This document shows, piece by piece, positions 8,618 through 17,107 of a DNA stretch of 64,000 nucleotides. The notes beneath the pieces are model-generated. The model was not told where the DNA came from. It was given only the letters and a program-made list of their open reading frames with translations, and searched no databases. The position numbers were made by a program, and so were the translations under genes. Source of the DNA: Siminovitchia sediminis (GTDB lineage: Bacteria > Bacillota > Bacilli > Bacillales > Bacillaceae_C); the NCBI RefSeq assembly GCF_042680885.1, contig NZ_JBHUEO010000013.1:1-64000 (forward strand), read 5' to 3'. Numbering within the stretch: position 1 is the stretch's first letter; every line of letters starts with the position of its first letter.

Positions 8618-9970
8618 TTAATCGGCTTCTTCAAACTTCATCTCAGGAGGCTCTTTCTTAAATCCCTTTGTCATGATCAGAAGGTAAATAAACCCGATGG
8701 CAGCCCAGATGGAACCGAGCGTTAACGCGTGGATATCCAAGTTGGTAAACAGCCAGACATTTAAGGCTGTTCCAATGAGAGGCAGCACCAAGTAGAGAAT
8801 CAGATCCTTCCCGTGCCGTTTTTTCCCTCTCACATAATAATGGCCGATCACTGACAGGTTAACAAACGTAAAGGTGATAAATGCTCCAAAGTTAATAAAA
8901 GAAGTCGATGTGGATACATTCATTGCCAAGGCAATTAAACCAATCATCCCAATGACAATGATATTGCCGATGGGTGTACGGAATGAACGGTGTAAAAGTC
9001 CGAATAATTTCCTTGGCAGGACATTATCCCTTCCCATTGCAAAGAGAAGACGAGATGCGCTCGCCTGAGCGGAAAGCCCTGATGCAAATTGGGCTGTAAT
9101 CATTCCGGCAAGGAATATAGCGCTGAACAGATTGCCTCCAATAAACTGGGCAATTTCCAATCCGGCAGTGTCATAATTTTCAAATTGAGTATGATCAGGA
9201 AATATTAAATATACAAAGTAGGAAACGATAACAAAAATTGCTCCGCCTATCAAAGCAATGAGAAAGATTGCCCGTGGCAATGTTTTTTCGGGACTGACCG
9301 TTTCCTCGGAAAGAGTAGTGACTGCATCAAATCCCAAGAAAGAGTAACAGGCAATGGAAGCTCCTGCCAAGACAAGCGAAAATGCCATATCCTCGTTGAA
9401 GAAAGGCGTTGCTGTGAAAAATGTGCCCATGCCTTCACCTTGGGACAAACTGACAACCGATAAAATAATGAATAGGCCGATCACCAAAAACTGAAAAAGC
9501 ATCATAATAAAGTTGATCGTCGTTGTTACACGTATTCCTATAATGTTAATGGCTGAAGTGATGATAATAAAGGCCAAAATCCAAACCCATGTGTCAATAG
9601 CCGGAAAAGCAGCATGTAAATAAACGCTTCCAATCAGCCAAATAACCATTGGCAAAAAGACATAATCGAGTATGACTGCCCAACCAACCATAAAACCCAA
9701 GTGTGGATTAATAGATTTCCGTGTAAAAGTATAAGCGGAACCAGAAATTGGGTAGGCCTTTACCATCTGTCCGTAACTGTATGCGGTGAACAGCATGGCC
9801 ACCATGGCTACGAGATAGGCGGTTGCTACTACACCTCCGGTTTCATCAGCTAGTACACCGTAGATACCGAATACAATCATCGGCGTCATATAGGCAAGGC
9901 CGAAGAGCACGACTGGCCAAAGGGTTAAAGTACGTTTTAAAGACTGAGAGCTCTGTTCCAATTTGTACAT
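8618..9970 (-). CDS. PuuP-like APC-family amine/amino-acid permease
   Basis: 450-residue, twelve-helix secondary transporter of the amino acid-polyamine-organocation superfamily. The sequence follows E. coli putrescine importer PuuP closely, including GLAYMTPM near the start, SGSAYTFTRKSINPHLGFMVGW, CYSFLGFDAVTTLSEET and the SRLLFAMGRDNVLP segment. The frame stays open upstream to 10126, but the sigma-54 promoter at 10003-10018 puts transcription start near 9992, so the real start is ATG 9970 or TTG 9961 (9 nt after GAAAGG). Beside a sigma-54 activator and two nitrilase-fold genes, it probably imports an amine or amide that those genes process. Substrate is inferred. Confidence 0.88.
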   Translation of the reverse strand: MYKLEQSSQSLKRTLTLWPVVLFGLAYMTPMIVFGIYGVLADETGGVVATAYLVAMVAMLFTAYSYGQMVKAYPISGSAYTFTRKSINPHLGFMVGWAVILDYVFLPMVIWLIGSVYLHAAFPAIDTWVWILAFIIITSAINIIGIRVTTTINFIMMLFQFLVIGLFIILSVVSLSQGEGMGTFFTATPFFNEDMAFSLVLAGASIACYSFLGFDAVTTLSEETVSPEKTLPRAIFLIALIGGAIFVIVSYFVYLIFPDHTQFENYDTAGLEIAQFIGGNLFSAIFLAGMITAQFASGLSAQASASRLLFAMGRDNVLPRKLFGLLHRSFRTPIGNIIVIGMIGLIALAMNVSTSTSFINFGAFITFTFVNLSVIGHYYVRGKKRHGKDLILYLVLPLIGTALNVWLFTNLDIHALTLGSIWAAIGFIYLLIMTKGFKKEPPEMKFEEAD

Positions 9971-10002
9971 CCTTTCATCATTAAGCTTGTATATTATTCT
10001 AT

Positions 10003-10018
10003 TGCAATAATCATGCCA
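10003..10018 (-). promoter_or_regulatory. Sigma-54 (-24/-12) promoter of the PuuP-like permease
   Basis: Minus-strand sequence TGGCATGATTATTGCA fits TGGCAC-N5-TTGCA with the invariant GG and GC exactly 10 bp apart. The adjacent gene encodes a sigma-54 activator, and three matching inverted repeats lie upstream of this promoter. Confidence 0.9.
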
Positions 10019-10069
10019 AAGTAATTTCCGGCTGAAATAAAGGGAAGTGCAGTATGATACAATTATTTT

Positions 10070-10085
10070 AATGATTTTTTTCATT
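10070..10085. promoter_or_regulatory. Putative activator site 1, AATGA-N6-TCATT
   Basis: AATGA (10070-10074) and TCATT (10081-10085) around six T residues. The symmetry extends through the flanking ATTTT/AAAAT to 10065-10090. The site lies 51 bp upstream of the -24 element of the permease promoter. Confidence 0.75.
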
Positions 10086-10140
10086 AAAATAAAATAGGAA
10101 TCATCAAAAGCGCTTGCATAACACAAGGTAAATGAAATAT

Positions 10141-10156
10141 AATGAATTTATTCATT
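10141..10156. promoter_or_regulatory. Putative activator site 2, AATGA-N6-TCATT
   Basis: AATGA (10141-10145), six-base spacer ATTTAT, TCATT (10152-10156). Second exact copy of the 16-bp pattern, 71 bp from site 1. Confidence 0.75.
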
Positions 10157-10159
10157 AAT

Positions 10160-10175
10160 AATGATATTTATCATT
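10160..10175. promoter_or_regulatory. Putative activator site 3, AATGA-N6-TCATT
   Basis: AATGA (10160-10164), spacer TATTTA, TCATT (10171-10175). It starts 19 bp after site 2, so two dimers could bind side by side. It also lies just upstream of the activator gene and may mediate autoregulation. Confidence 0.75.
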
Positions 10176-10206
10176 GTATTATTTCCCTTGTAAAGGAGGT
10201 TAAACC

Positions 10207-11454
10207 ATGTTGGAGTACGCCGTCATTTTTATGAACAAGGAACACCAAATTGTGCGTATCGATGGAGATATGGAGAAGGTATTAGGCTCTTCACTGTCTC
10301 TTCAGACAGGAGTTCACCTCTATCAGATTGACTGGGATCGTGTTTTGGAGGACGGTGCTCCCTCTTTGGCCAAGGGAACTCATGTATCAAGACTCCGTTC
10401 AGGAGACTGGGTATCCTTTTTTACATTAGATTTTCCTGAAACAAGTAAGAAAATTTCCTATTTCATTATTATTACTCGGTTAACGGCAGGTTTTCAGGGG
10501 GAAGACGGAATGCTTGCTCCAGGAACATTAGGGCAAATACCGGCTAAATCCGAATCAATGAAAAAAATCATTGATATTATTCATCGGATCTCAGAAGTGG
10601 ATTCCACAGTGCTGTTATTAGGTGAAACCGGAGTGGGAAAAACAAGGCTTGCCCGTTATATTCATGAAGTGAGCTCCCGCTCTAAGCAGCCGTTCATTAC
10701 TGTGAATTGCGGTGCAATCCCTGACAGCCTAATTGAATCTGAATTATTTGGCTATGAACCGGGTGCTTTTACCGGAGGGAGAAGCAAAGGGAAGAAAGGG
10801 CTGATAGAATCAGCTGATGGTGGTATTCTGTTTTTAGACGAAATAGCAGAACTGCCTTTTTCTGTGCAGTCCAAGCTGTTGGAAGTATTGCAGGAACACA
10901 CGTTTCGGAAAGTAGGCGGTACGAAAAGCATAAAGGTGGATATCCGGATTATCGCGGCGACGAATAAGGATTTGCAGCAAATGGTTCTGGATAAGACCTT
11001 CCGTGAAGACTTGTATTATCGTCTTCATGTTGTTCCGCTCACCATCCCGCCACTCAGGGAACGCAGAGAGGAGATTATTCCACTGGCCGAGCATTTTGTT
11101 CAGAAATTCAACAAGCAATATGGGCGGCAATTCTCTTTGTCTTCACAGGCAAAAGCCCGTCTGTTGGAAGACCCTTGGCGAGGAAATATCCGGGAATTAG
11201 AGAATACCATTGAGCGGATGGTTGTAACGCAGTCTGAGGAATTGGGACAAAGCGAAGATCACCCGCCATTCGAAGCGGCAGAACAGCTTCCCCCGCTTAA
11301 AGAAGCCAAAAGGAAACTGGAAAAAGACCTGATATTACGTGCATATGAACGATATGGAACCACCTATAAAGCGGCGGAAGTTTTACAGGTGGACCAGTCC
11401 ACTATTGCAAAGAAAGTGAAGCAGTATCGGGAGGAAGAGAGGTTGAAACCATGA
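10207..11454 (+). CDS. Sigma-54-dependent transcriptional activator (enhancer-binding protein)
   Basis: 415-residue regulator. Residues 1 to about 95 look like a single PAS-type sensory domain; 110-350 form the AAA+ sigma-54 interaction domain with Walker A GETGVGKT (139-146), the sigma-54 contact loop GAFTG (186-190) and Walker B LFLDEI (208-213). The C-terminal Fis-type helix-turn-helix is YKAAEVLQVDQSTIAKKVKQY. AAAGGAGG lies 9 nt before the ATG. The stop overlaps the first nitrilase-like gene by ATGA, so regulator and enzymes are co-translated. It most likely acts through the three AATGA-N6-TCATT repeats on the divergent permease promoter. The PAS domain suggests a small-molecule signal, perhaps the transported substrate. 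Confidence 0.93.
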   Translation: MLEYAVIFMNKEHQIVRIDGDMEKVLGSSLSLQTGVHLYQIDWDRVLEDGAPSLAKGTHVSRLRSGDWVSFFTLDFPETSKKISYFIIITRLTAGFQGEDGMLAPGTLGQIPAKSESMKKIIDIIHRISEVDSTVLLLGETGVGKTRLARYIHEVSSRSKQPFITVNCGAIPDSLIESELFGYEPGAFTGGRSKGKKGLIESADGGILFLDEIAELPFSVQSKLLEVLQEHTFRKVGGTKSIKVDIRIIAATNKDLQQMVLDKTFREDLYYRLHVVPLTIPPLRERREEIIPLAEHFVQKFNKQYGRQFSLSSQAKARLLEDPWRGNIRELENTIERMVVTQSEELGQSEDHPPFEAAEQLPPLKEAKRKLEKDLILRAYERYGTTYKAAEVLQVDQSTIAKKVKQYREEERLKP

Positions 11455-12269
11455 GCACCATCCACATTGCCCTGGCGCAGCTGAGATGTGAATTGGGGAA
11501 CAAAGAGACGAACCTGTTGCGTATTCTCCAAAGCCTGGAAGAGGCAAGCGATAAAGGAGCGGATTATGTTCTGTTTCCCGAGCTGTATCTAACCGGTTAC
11601 GTCATGGATCAACAACTGCCGCAGCTGGCTGAACCTGCAGATGGACCAAGTATACAGAAGATCAGAAAAAAAGCCGGGGAATGCCATGTAGGAGCAATTG
11701 TCGGTTTTCCGGAACTGGATGGCGATGCCATGTATAATACTGCCTTGTTCATCGGGAAAGATGGGGACATTATCGGGAAATACCGAAAAGTTCATTTGTA
11801 TCACCGTGAAAAGGACTGGTTTGCTCCAGGGGATTCATTCCCTGTATTTTCACTTCCGGAAGGGGACATCGGTCTGCTGGTTACGTATGATATGGAATTT
11901 CCTGAATCAGCGAGGCTTCTGTCGATCAAGGGAGCGCAGCTTTTGCTGGTTTTGGCAGCGAATATGGTGCCTTACCAGCACTTTCAGGATACTTTTATCA
12001 AGGCGCGGGCATTGGAAAACCATGTATATACAGCATTGGCGAATATGGTTGGGCTGGACAATGAAAATATTTTCTTTGGAGAAAGCCAGGTCGTCCATCC
12101 TGACGGCAGAGAAGTATACAAAGGGACAAATAATGAGGAGGTTCCTGTCATTCCTATTGATTTATCCCATACGAACCCCGAAAAGGAAGTGCTGGATTAC
12201 CTTCATAATCGCCGTACAGCTGTATATGAAGCAGAAGGGTTCAATAAAAATACGGAGAAGCTTTTTTGA
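11451..12269 (+). CDS. Nitrilase-fold protein lacking the catalytic cysteine
   Basis: 272-residue carbon-nitrogen hydrolase-fold protein. The triad positions are Glu44 (FPEL), Lys113 (KYRKVHLY) and, where the nucleophile Cys belongs, Thr145: the text is GLLVTYDMEFPE and the codon is ACG. Most relatives read CYDxxFPE here. The rest of the fold, including a second glutamate region (HREKDWFAPG) and the C-terminal HNRRTAVYE, is kept, so this is not random decay. It is either a regulatory or structural partner of the intact paralogue that follows 36 bp downstream, or an enzyme using threonine, which has no precedent that I know in this family. It overlaps the activator gene by 4 nt. Confidence 0.88.
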   Translation: MSTIHIALAQLRCELGNKETNLLRILQSLEEASDKGADYVLFPELYLTGYVMDQQLPQLAEPADGPSIQKIRKKAGECHVGAIVGFPELDGDAMYNTALFIGKDGDIIGKYRKVHLYHREKDWFAPGDSFPVFSLPEGDIGLLVTYDMEFPESARLLSIKGAQLLLVLAANMVPYQHFQDTFIKARALENHVYTALANMVGLDNENIFFGESQVVHPDGREVYKGTNNEEVPVIPIDLSHTNPEKEVLDYLHNRRTAVYEAEGFNKNTEKLF

Positions 12270-12311
12270 TGGCATGAAACTTGCATAATTATGAAGTGAG
12301 GAGGGATGATC

Positions 12312-13106
12312 GTGAAAACGATTAAAGTTTCTGTAGCACAATTAACACCGAAGTTAGGGGACATACAGCATAACCTTCAACTGATTTCGGATGCCATGAT
12401 CCAGGCGAAGAAAGATCAGGCGGATCTGATCGTGTTCCCCGAATTGTTTTTATCTGGTTATTCCGTTGGTCCGCAATTAGAACAGCTGGCTGAAACCGAA
12501 GAGGGCCCGGGCATGACTGAGATCAGAAAGTTAAGCTTGGAGCATGGGCTATACACGGCGGTTAGTTATCCGGAAAAGGGGGAAAATGGCCAATACTATA
12601 TTTCCTCTGCCCTGATTGATGACAACGGTGAGATACTGGGCATTTATCGGAAAACACATTTGTTTGATGAGGAGAAAAAATATTTTTCACAAGGGTCCGA
12701 TTTTAAAGTCATTGATACACCTTTGGGTAAAATTGGAATGATGATCTGCTTTGATGTAGAATTTCCGGAAATTGCCCGTGCACTCAAATTGCAGGGAGCG
12801 GATTTCATCGTGATCGTCAACGCAAACATGCATCCATATGAACTGCATCACCATCTGTATTCCCGCGCTCGGGCCATGGAAAATGAAATCCCGGTGATCA
12901 TCTGTAACCGCCTTGGGGTAGAAGGAGATTTAGATTTTTGCGGTGACAGTATGATTATCGATGCTACTGGGGACATCCTTTTGGAAATGAAAGACCATGA
13001 GGGTGTAAAAACAGCGGAAATGCCTGTCAACCAAGGGCTTGATCCTAAAATGAACTACGTGGCTAATCGGAGAGCGGAGCTGTATTCTGTACTTTCCAAA
13101 TCATAG
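12312..13106 (+). CDS. Nitrilase-superfamily amidohydrolase (intact triad)
   Basis: 264-residue carbon-nitrogen hydrolase with the full triad: Glu44 (VFPELFLSG), Lys114 (YRKTHLFD) and Cys146 (MMICFDVEFPE). The family cleaves amides or N-carbamoyl amines through a thioester. GTG at 12312 is preferred because GAGGAGG lies 7 nt upstream; the ATG at 12306 is only one base from that site. It is similar along its length to the preceding Cys-less protein, so the two arose by duplication. Given the PuuP-like permease, an amide or carbamoyl derivative of a diamine (as for N-carbamoylputrescine amidase) is a reasonable guess. The operon ends in a clear terminator. Confidence 0.9.
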   Translation: MKTIKVSVAQLTPKLGDIQHNLQLISDAMIQAKKDQADLIVFPELFLSGYSVGPQLEQLAETEEGPGMTEIRKLSLEHGLYTAVSYPEKGENGQYYISSALIDDNGEILGIYRKTHLFDEEKKYFSQGSDFKVIDTPLGKIGMMICFDVEFPEIARALKLQGADFIVIVNANMHPYELHHHLYSRARAMENEIPVIICNRLGVEGDLDFCGDSMIIDATGDILLEMKDHEGVKTAEMPVNQGLDPKMNYVANRRAELYSVLSKS

Positions 13107-13113
13107 AACGGAA

Positions 13114-13141
13114 ACCCGGCGGTTATGCCGGGCTTTTTTTA
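13114..13141 (+). terminator. Terminator of the activator-nitrilase operon
   Basis: CCCGGC (13115-13120) pairs with GCCGGG (13127-13132), followed by C and seven T residues. Confidence 0.88.
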
Positions 13142-13153
13142 TTGGGAGGATGT

Positions 13154-13167
13154 ATCAAACGTTTGAT
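13154..13167. promoter_or_regulatory. Palindrome ATCAAACGTTTGAT, copy 1
   Basis: Perfect 14-bp palindrome in a gene-free block. It has the form of a TetR-type operator, but no regulator gene lies close by. Confidence 0.5.
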
Positions 13168-13228
13168 TAGACAGGCAGAACTTGATGTAATCTTGTTCCT
13201 AATGGATTAGTGGAGCGGGAAATTTTTC

Positions 13229-13244
13229 AATCAAACGTTTGATT
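13229..13244. promoter_or_regulatory. Palindrome AATCAAACGTTTGATT, copy 2
   Basis: Perfect 16-bp palindrome with the same core as the copy 75 bp upstream. Confidence 0.5.
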
Positions 13245-13362
13245 AAGAGGATTTAGCAGGAAAGAGAGTGTAAAGCACGGTTTTAAAATTATAGGAGCAT
13301 TTGCACGTCTTTCGGACTTTTTAGAAATTCAAGGAGCCTGAATGTCAGGATTTACTGTTACT

Positions 13363-13776
13363 CCGTCTCTATGAAGTGTTCATCGCTTCGAATGACGAGC
13401 ATGATCTATTGATTGGTTGTGTAGAGTTGTTCATGACTGCCCACTTTCTGGTTTTATGTTGTATTGGTCGTCTTGGGAGGCTTAAAGAGCCCGATTGAAC
13501 GGACTGTATTGTATTTCGGTCTTCATGGAGGATCAAAGAAAGCAAATGAACTGTATGGTTTTTGGTCTCCATGGGGGGATGAGGCTCAAAGAGCCCGAAT
13601 GAACGCGCATCATGTTGTATTGGTCGCCTTGAGAGATGCAAAGAACCAGAATGAATGGAATGTATGTTTTTTCGTTCGTCATGATGATGGGGTCTAAACG
13701 AATGAACGGACTATATTGTATTTCAGTCTTCATGGGGGCGCCCAAATGATGTATGTTTAGACACGGATTCCTGATG
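13363..13776. repeat. Tandem array of about eight degenerate 52-bp repeats
   Basis: Units begin near 13363, 13415, 13466, 13518, 13564, 13622, 13674 and 13725 (spacing 46-58, mostly 51-52). A unit starts with a form of GGTCTTCATGGGGG, continues with CAAAGAGCCCGAATGAACGG, and ends with GTATTGTATTTC. Open frames cross the block in both directions, but the drift between units ignores codon positions, so I read it as non-coding. The whole stretch 13141-14064 has no supported gene. Confidence 0.7.
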
Positions 13777-13887
13777 GTTTCGATTGCCATCCTTGGTATA
13801 AAGCTATTTATTTTCCGCAGCTGCCCGTTCATGTCAATCTTTAAACATTTGCTTAACTACAATACTGCTACCCAATCCGCTCCTTTT

Positions 13888-13903
13888 AATCAATTGTTTG
13901 ATT
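13888..13903. promoter_or_regulatory. Palindrome AATCAATTGTTTGATT, copy 3
   Basis: One-mismatch variant of the 16-bp palindrome, on the far side of the 52-bp repeat array and about 160 bp before the MATE gene. It could be an operator for that gene. Confidence 0.45.
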
Positions 13904-14064
13904 AGCCGGCAAAAACGGATAAAATTGCGTTTTTTCGTAACTTGACAATCTGTAAGACAAGCTAACCATACGTTTGAATCCAAACTCTCAAACGAAAATC
14001 ATGCTTTTCCCTGCATACTGCATATATAATGAAGGGAGGACTTTCTGGAAAGGATATCGGAACA

Positions 14065-15405
14065 ATGAAACAGCAGGATTTTACAACCGGCCCGATCGGG
14101 AAGCAGCTTCTTGCTTTTTCGCTGCCTATTTTAGTGACGAATCTTCTTCAAACGTCTTATCAATTCGTGGACAGCCTCTGGGTCGGGAATTTGCTGGGTG
14201 CCAATGCGCTGGGTGCAGTGGCGGTATCCAGTACGGTTATTTTTACGGTGTTATCATTTATTATCGGAGTCAATAATGCCACGCTGACCATTCTTTCCCA
14301 ACTGAAAGGAAAAGACGATGATGCCAGTCTAAGGAGCTTTGTCAACGCCTTTGTTGTGATTTTAAGCGGCATGGCCATTGCCCTGGGTGCAGCAGGATTT
14401 ATTTTTGCAATAGATATTTTACAGTTCCTGGGGACACCTCCGTCAATGATTGCGGACGCGGTCCGTTATTTGCAGATTAATTTTCTGGGAATTTTATTTC
14501 TATTTGGCTATAACTTTATTTCTACTGTGTTCCGGGCGCTGGGCAACAGCAGGACGCCTGTCCGCTTTGTTTTAATGGCTGTTATTTTAAATGCAGTACT
14601 GGACCCGCTGTTCATTCATGTATTTGACTGGGGCATTGATGGGGCCGCATATGCGACGGTCACGGCTCAAGGGACAGCATTCTTCTACGGTCTGATTGTC
14701 AGCATCCGCTACAGGCAGATTCCGTTTACCCTGCCCAAGCTTCCAAAGAAAGAGGAAGTCTCCATTATTTTAAAACAAGGGATTCCTTCCGGAATGCAAA
14801 TGATGGTGATTTCTGCAGGAATGGCCGCCATTATGAGTGTGGTTACTTCATTTGGACCCGATGCTGTGGCGGGATACGGTGCGGCGCAACGGCTGGACAG
14901 CATAATTATGTTGCCGGCACACGCATTGGGAACGGCAGTCAATAGTATGGCAGGGCAAAACATTGCCATCAAGCAATGGGACCGTGTTAAGAAAATTACA
15001 ACGTATGCGCTGCTGCTAAACTTGGCGGCCATGCTGCTGGCAGCCGTCATTATCTTTCTTTTTGCCAAATGGGGAATCCGGATGTTCATTTCCGACGAGG
15101 GGGCAGTGGCATTTGGAACGGAATATGTAAAAATCATTGCCTTCTTCTATCCGTTTCTGGGGCTGAATTTTGTATGGAATGGTGTTGTCCGGGCTGCGGG
15201 CGCCATGTTCCAGGTACTCCTATTGAATATTGCGTCTTTCTGGGTGCTGAGATTTCCCCTTACTGCCCTTTTTGCCAAATGGCTGGGGGAAAAAGGAATC
15301 GGTGTTGGGATTGCTTCCAGTTTTGTCATCAGCAGTCTGTTAGCCTATGCTTATTACCGCTTTGGGAAATGGAGGGAAAAGGAGCTGTTTAAAGAACAAG
15401 CTTAA
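14065..15405 (+). CDS. MATE-family multidrug/cation exporter
   Basis: 446-residue, twelve-helix efflux protein of the MATE (MatE) family that exports drugs or metabolites in exchange for Na+ or H+. Two homologous halves are visible: N-terminal LLAFSLPILVTNLLQTSYQFVDSLWVGN and the second-half ILKQGIPSGMQMMVISAGMAAI. It resembles the NorM/DinF-like YpnP and MepA group. The ATG at 14065 is preferred (AAAGGA and GGAA sites upstream); an in-frame ATG at 14029 has no ribosome site. It is transcribed alone, after a 900-bp gap holding repeats and palindromes that might be operators for it. Confidence 0.88.
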   Translation: MKQQDFTTGPIGKQLLAFSLPILVTNLLQTSYQFVDSLWVGNLLGANALGAVAVSSTVIFTVLSFIIGVNNATLTILSQLKGKDDDASLRSFVNAFVVILSGMAIALGAAGFIFAIDILQFLGTPPSMIADAVRYLQINFLGILFLFGYNFISTVFRALGNSRTPVRFVLMAVILNAVLDPLFIHVFDWGIDGAAYATVTAQGTAFFYGLIVSIRYRQIPFTLPKLPKKEEVSIILKQGIPSGMQMMVISAGMAAIMSVVTSFGPDAVAGYGAAQRLDSIIMLPAHALGTAVNSMAGQNIAIKQWDRVKKITTYALLLNLAAMLLAAVIIFLFAKWGIRMFISDEGAVAFGTEYVKIIAFFYPFLGLNFVWNGVVRAAGAMFQVLLLNIASFWVLRFPLTALFAKWLGEKGIGVGIASSFVISSLLAYAYYRFGKWREKELFKEQA

Positions 15406-15488
15406 TCGTCTGTTAAAAAATAGATTTTGTAATAGGTTGTTTTCAAAAGGTATGGAACATTGTATGATGTAACTATATTGTCAATATC

Positions 15489-15514
15489 GCCCGGGCTTGA
15501 ACTTGAGTCCGGGC
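15489..15514 (+). promoter_or_regulatory. Hairpin in the aspartase leader
   Basis: GCCCGGGCT (15489-15497) pairs with AGTCCGGGC (15506-15514), 8 of 9 positions, loop of 8. No T-run follows, so it is not an ordinary terminator for the MATE gene. It lies 46 nt before the aspartase start and could be an mRNA-stabilising or attenuating structure. Confidence 0.4.
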
Positions 15515-15559
15515 AGTCTTATATAAAATAAAGACGAATCATAACTGGAGGCGCAAAGA

Positions 15560-16972
15560 ATGAGAGCATCAGTCATGGAAACGCGAGTGGAGAAGGATTT
15601 TTTGGGATCAAAAGAAGTGCCTGTCAATGCTTACTACGGGATTCAAACGATCCGGGCCGTTGAGAATTTCCCTATTACAGGTAATAAACTTCACAAAGAT
15701 TTAATTAAAGCGCTGGCCATTGTAAAAAAAGCGGCCGCTTTAGCCAACACCGAAATAGGCATGCTTCCCGGAGAAATCGGACAGGTGATTGTGGAAGCAG
15801 CCCAGGAAGTGATTGAAGGGAAGATGCATGACCAATTTATCGTAGATCCTATCCAGGGCGGCGCTGGCACATCTATGAATATGAATGCCAATGAAGTAAT
15901 CGCAAACCGGGCTCTTGAATTACTCGGTAAACCAAAAGGGGACTATGCAACCATCAGTCCGAACACTCATGTGAATATGGCGCAATCAACGAATGATACC
16001 GTTCCGACTGCCATTCATGTGGCGGTTTTACATGTGCTGGATGGACTGCTGGAAGTCATGGAGGACATGAAGGCTGTTTTTCAAGAGAAGCAAAAGGAAT
16101 TTGATCATGTAATTAAAATGGGGAGAACCCACCTGCAGGACGCGGTTCCCATCCGGCTTGGCCAGGAGTTCGGTGCGTACAGCCGCGTCATTGAAAGGGA
16201 TATCAAGCGTATCAGAAGATCTAAAGAGGGACTGTACGAAGTAAACTTGGGAGCAACAGCCGTAGGGACCGGATTGAACGCGGATCCAAAATATATTGAG
16301 CTGGCTGTGGACTATTTGCGGGAGATCAGCGGCCTGCCGGTGAAAGCAGCGGAAAACCTCGTGGATGCCACGCAAAATACCGATGCCTATACAGAAGTGT
16401 CGGCGGCCTTGAAGATTTGCATGACGAACATGTCCAAAATTGCGAACGATCTGAGATTTATGGCTTCGGGACCAAAAGCAGGTCTGGCAGAAATCAACCT
16501 TCCGGCAAGACAGCCGGGCTCGTCGATCATGCCCGGAAAAGTGAATCCGGTGATGGCTGAGCTGATTAATCAGGTGGCATTTCAAGTCATTGGAAATGAC
16601 CAGACGATCAGCCTTGCTTCTGAAGCGGGACAATTTGAATTGAATGTCATGGGACCTGTACTTGTGTATAACTTGCTGGATTCCATCACCGTCATGACCA
16701 ACGGTTTTAAAGTATTTACAGAATACTGTGTATCCGGGATTACAGCGAATGAGGACAAGATGAAACACTATGTAGAATCGAGCGTTGGTATAATCACAGC
16801 AGTGAATCCGCATATCGGGTACGAAGCTGCCGCTGCCATCGCCAGAGAGGCCCTTCAAACCGGGCGTTCCGTCAGAGAACTGTGTCTCGAACTCGGAATC
16901 CTTACAGAAGAACAGCTGGACAACATACTGGATCCATTTGAAATGACAAACCCGGGCATTGCAGGTAAATAA
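15560..16972 (+). CDS. aspA: Aspartate ammonia-lyase (aspartase)
   Basis: 470-residue enzyme of the fumarase/aspartase superfamily; it deaminates L-aspartate to fumarate and ammonia. Marks are the N-terminal DFLGSKEVPVNAYYG that separates aspartases from class II fumarases, the GRTHLQDAVPIRLGQEF block with the substrate-binding residues, and the mobile signature loop GSSIMPGKVNP near residues 318-328, whose first serine pair includes the catalytic base. Length and sequence fit Bacillus aspartase (AspA/AnsB). GGAGG lies 7 nt before the ATG. No asparaginase gene accompanies it here. It is closed by a strong terminator. Confidence 0.96.
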   Translation: MRASVMETRVEKDFLGSKEVPVNAYYGIQTIRAVENFPITGNKLHKDLIKALAIVKKAAALANTEIGMLPGEIGQVIVEAAQEVIEGKMHDQFIVDPIQGGAGTSMNMNANEVIANRALELLGKPKGDYATISPNTHVNMAQSTNDTVPTAIHVAVLHVLDGLLEVMEDMKAVFQEKQKEFDHVIKMGRTHLQDAVPIRLGQEFGAYSRVIERDIKRIRRSKEGLYEVNLGATAVGTGLNADPKYIELAVDYLREISGLPVKAAENLVDATQNTDAYTEVSAALKICMTNMSKIANDLRFMASGPKAGLAEINLPARQPGSSIMPGKVNPVMAELINQVAFQVIGNDQTISLASEAGQFELNVMGPVLVYNLLDSITVMTNGFKVFTEYCVSGITANEDKMKHYVESSVGIITAVNPHIGYEAAAAIAREALQTGRSVRELCLELGILTEEQLDNILDPFEMTNPGIAGK

Positions 16973-17032
16973 AGTTTTTTCAACAGATGCCTGTGGTCAC
17001 GCCCCGGAATTTACCGAAAAGAGAATGAGGGA

Positions 17033-17059
17033 CCCTCGCACGAGCGGGGGTTTTTTTTT
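17033..17059 (+). terminator. aspA terminator
   Basis: CCCTCGC (17033-17039) pairs with GCGGGGG (17044-17050) across a 4-nt loop, followed by nine T residues. Confidence 0.9.
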
Positions 17060-17107
17060 AAAAGGAAAAATGGAGTTTTGGGGATAGCCGCATGTAAGAT
17101 GATCCAA

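Noticed and set aside
10100..10206. Sigma-A promoter for the activator gene near TATTAT at 10177
   Set aside because: No acceptable -35 hexamer at the right distance; the activator promoter remains unassigned.
13363..13776. CRISPR array
   Set aside because: Units abut without spacers, are degenerate and lack cas genes nearby.
13464..13832. Open frames on both strands across the 52-bp repeat array
   Set aside because: Unit lengths vary by non-multiples of three and no ribosome site is present; repeats alone explain the open frames.
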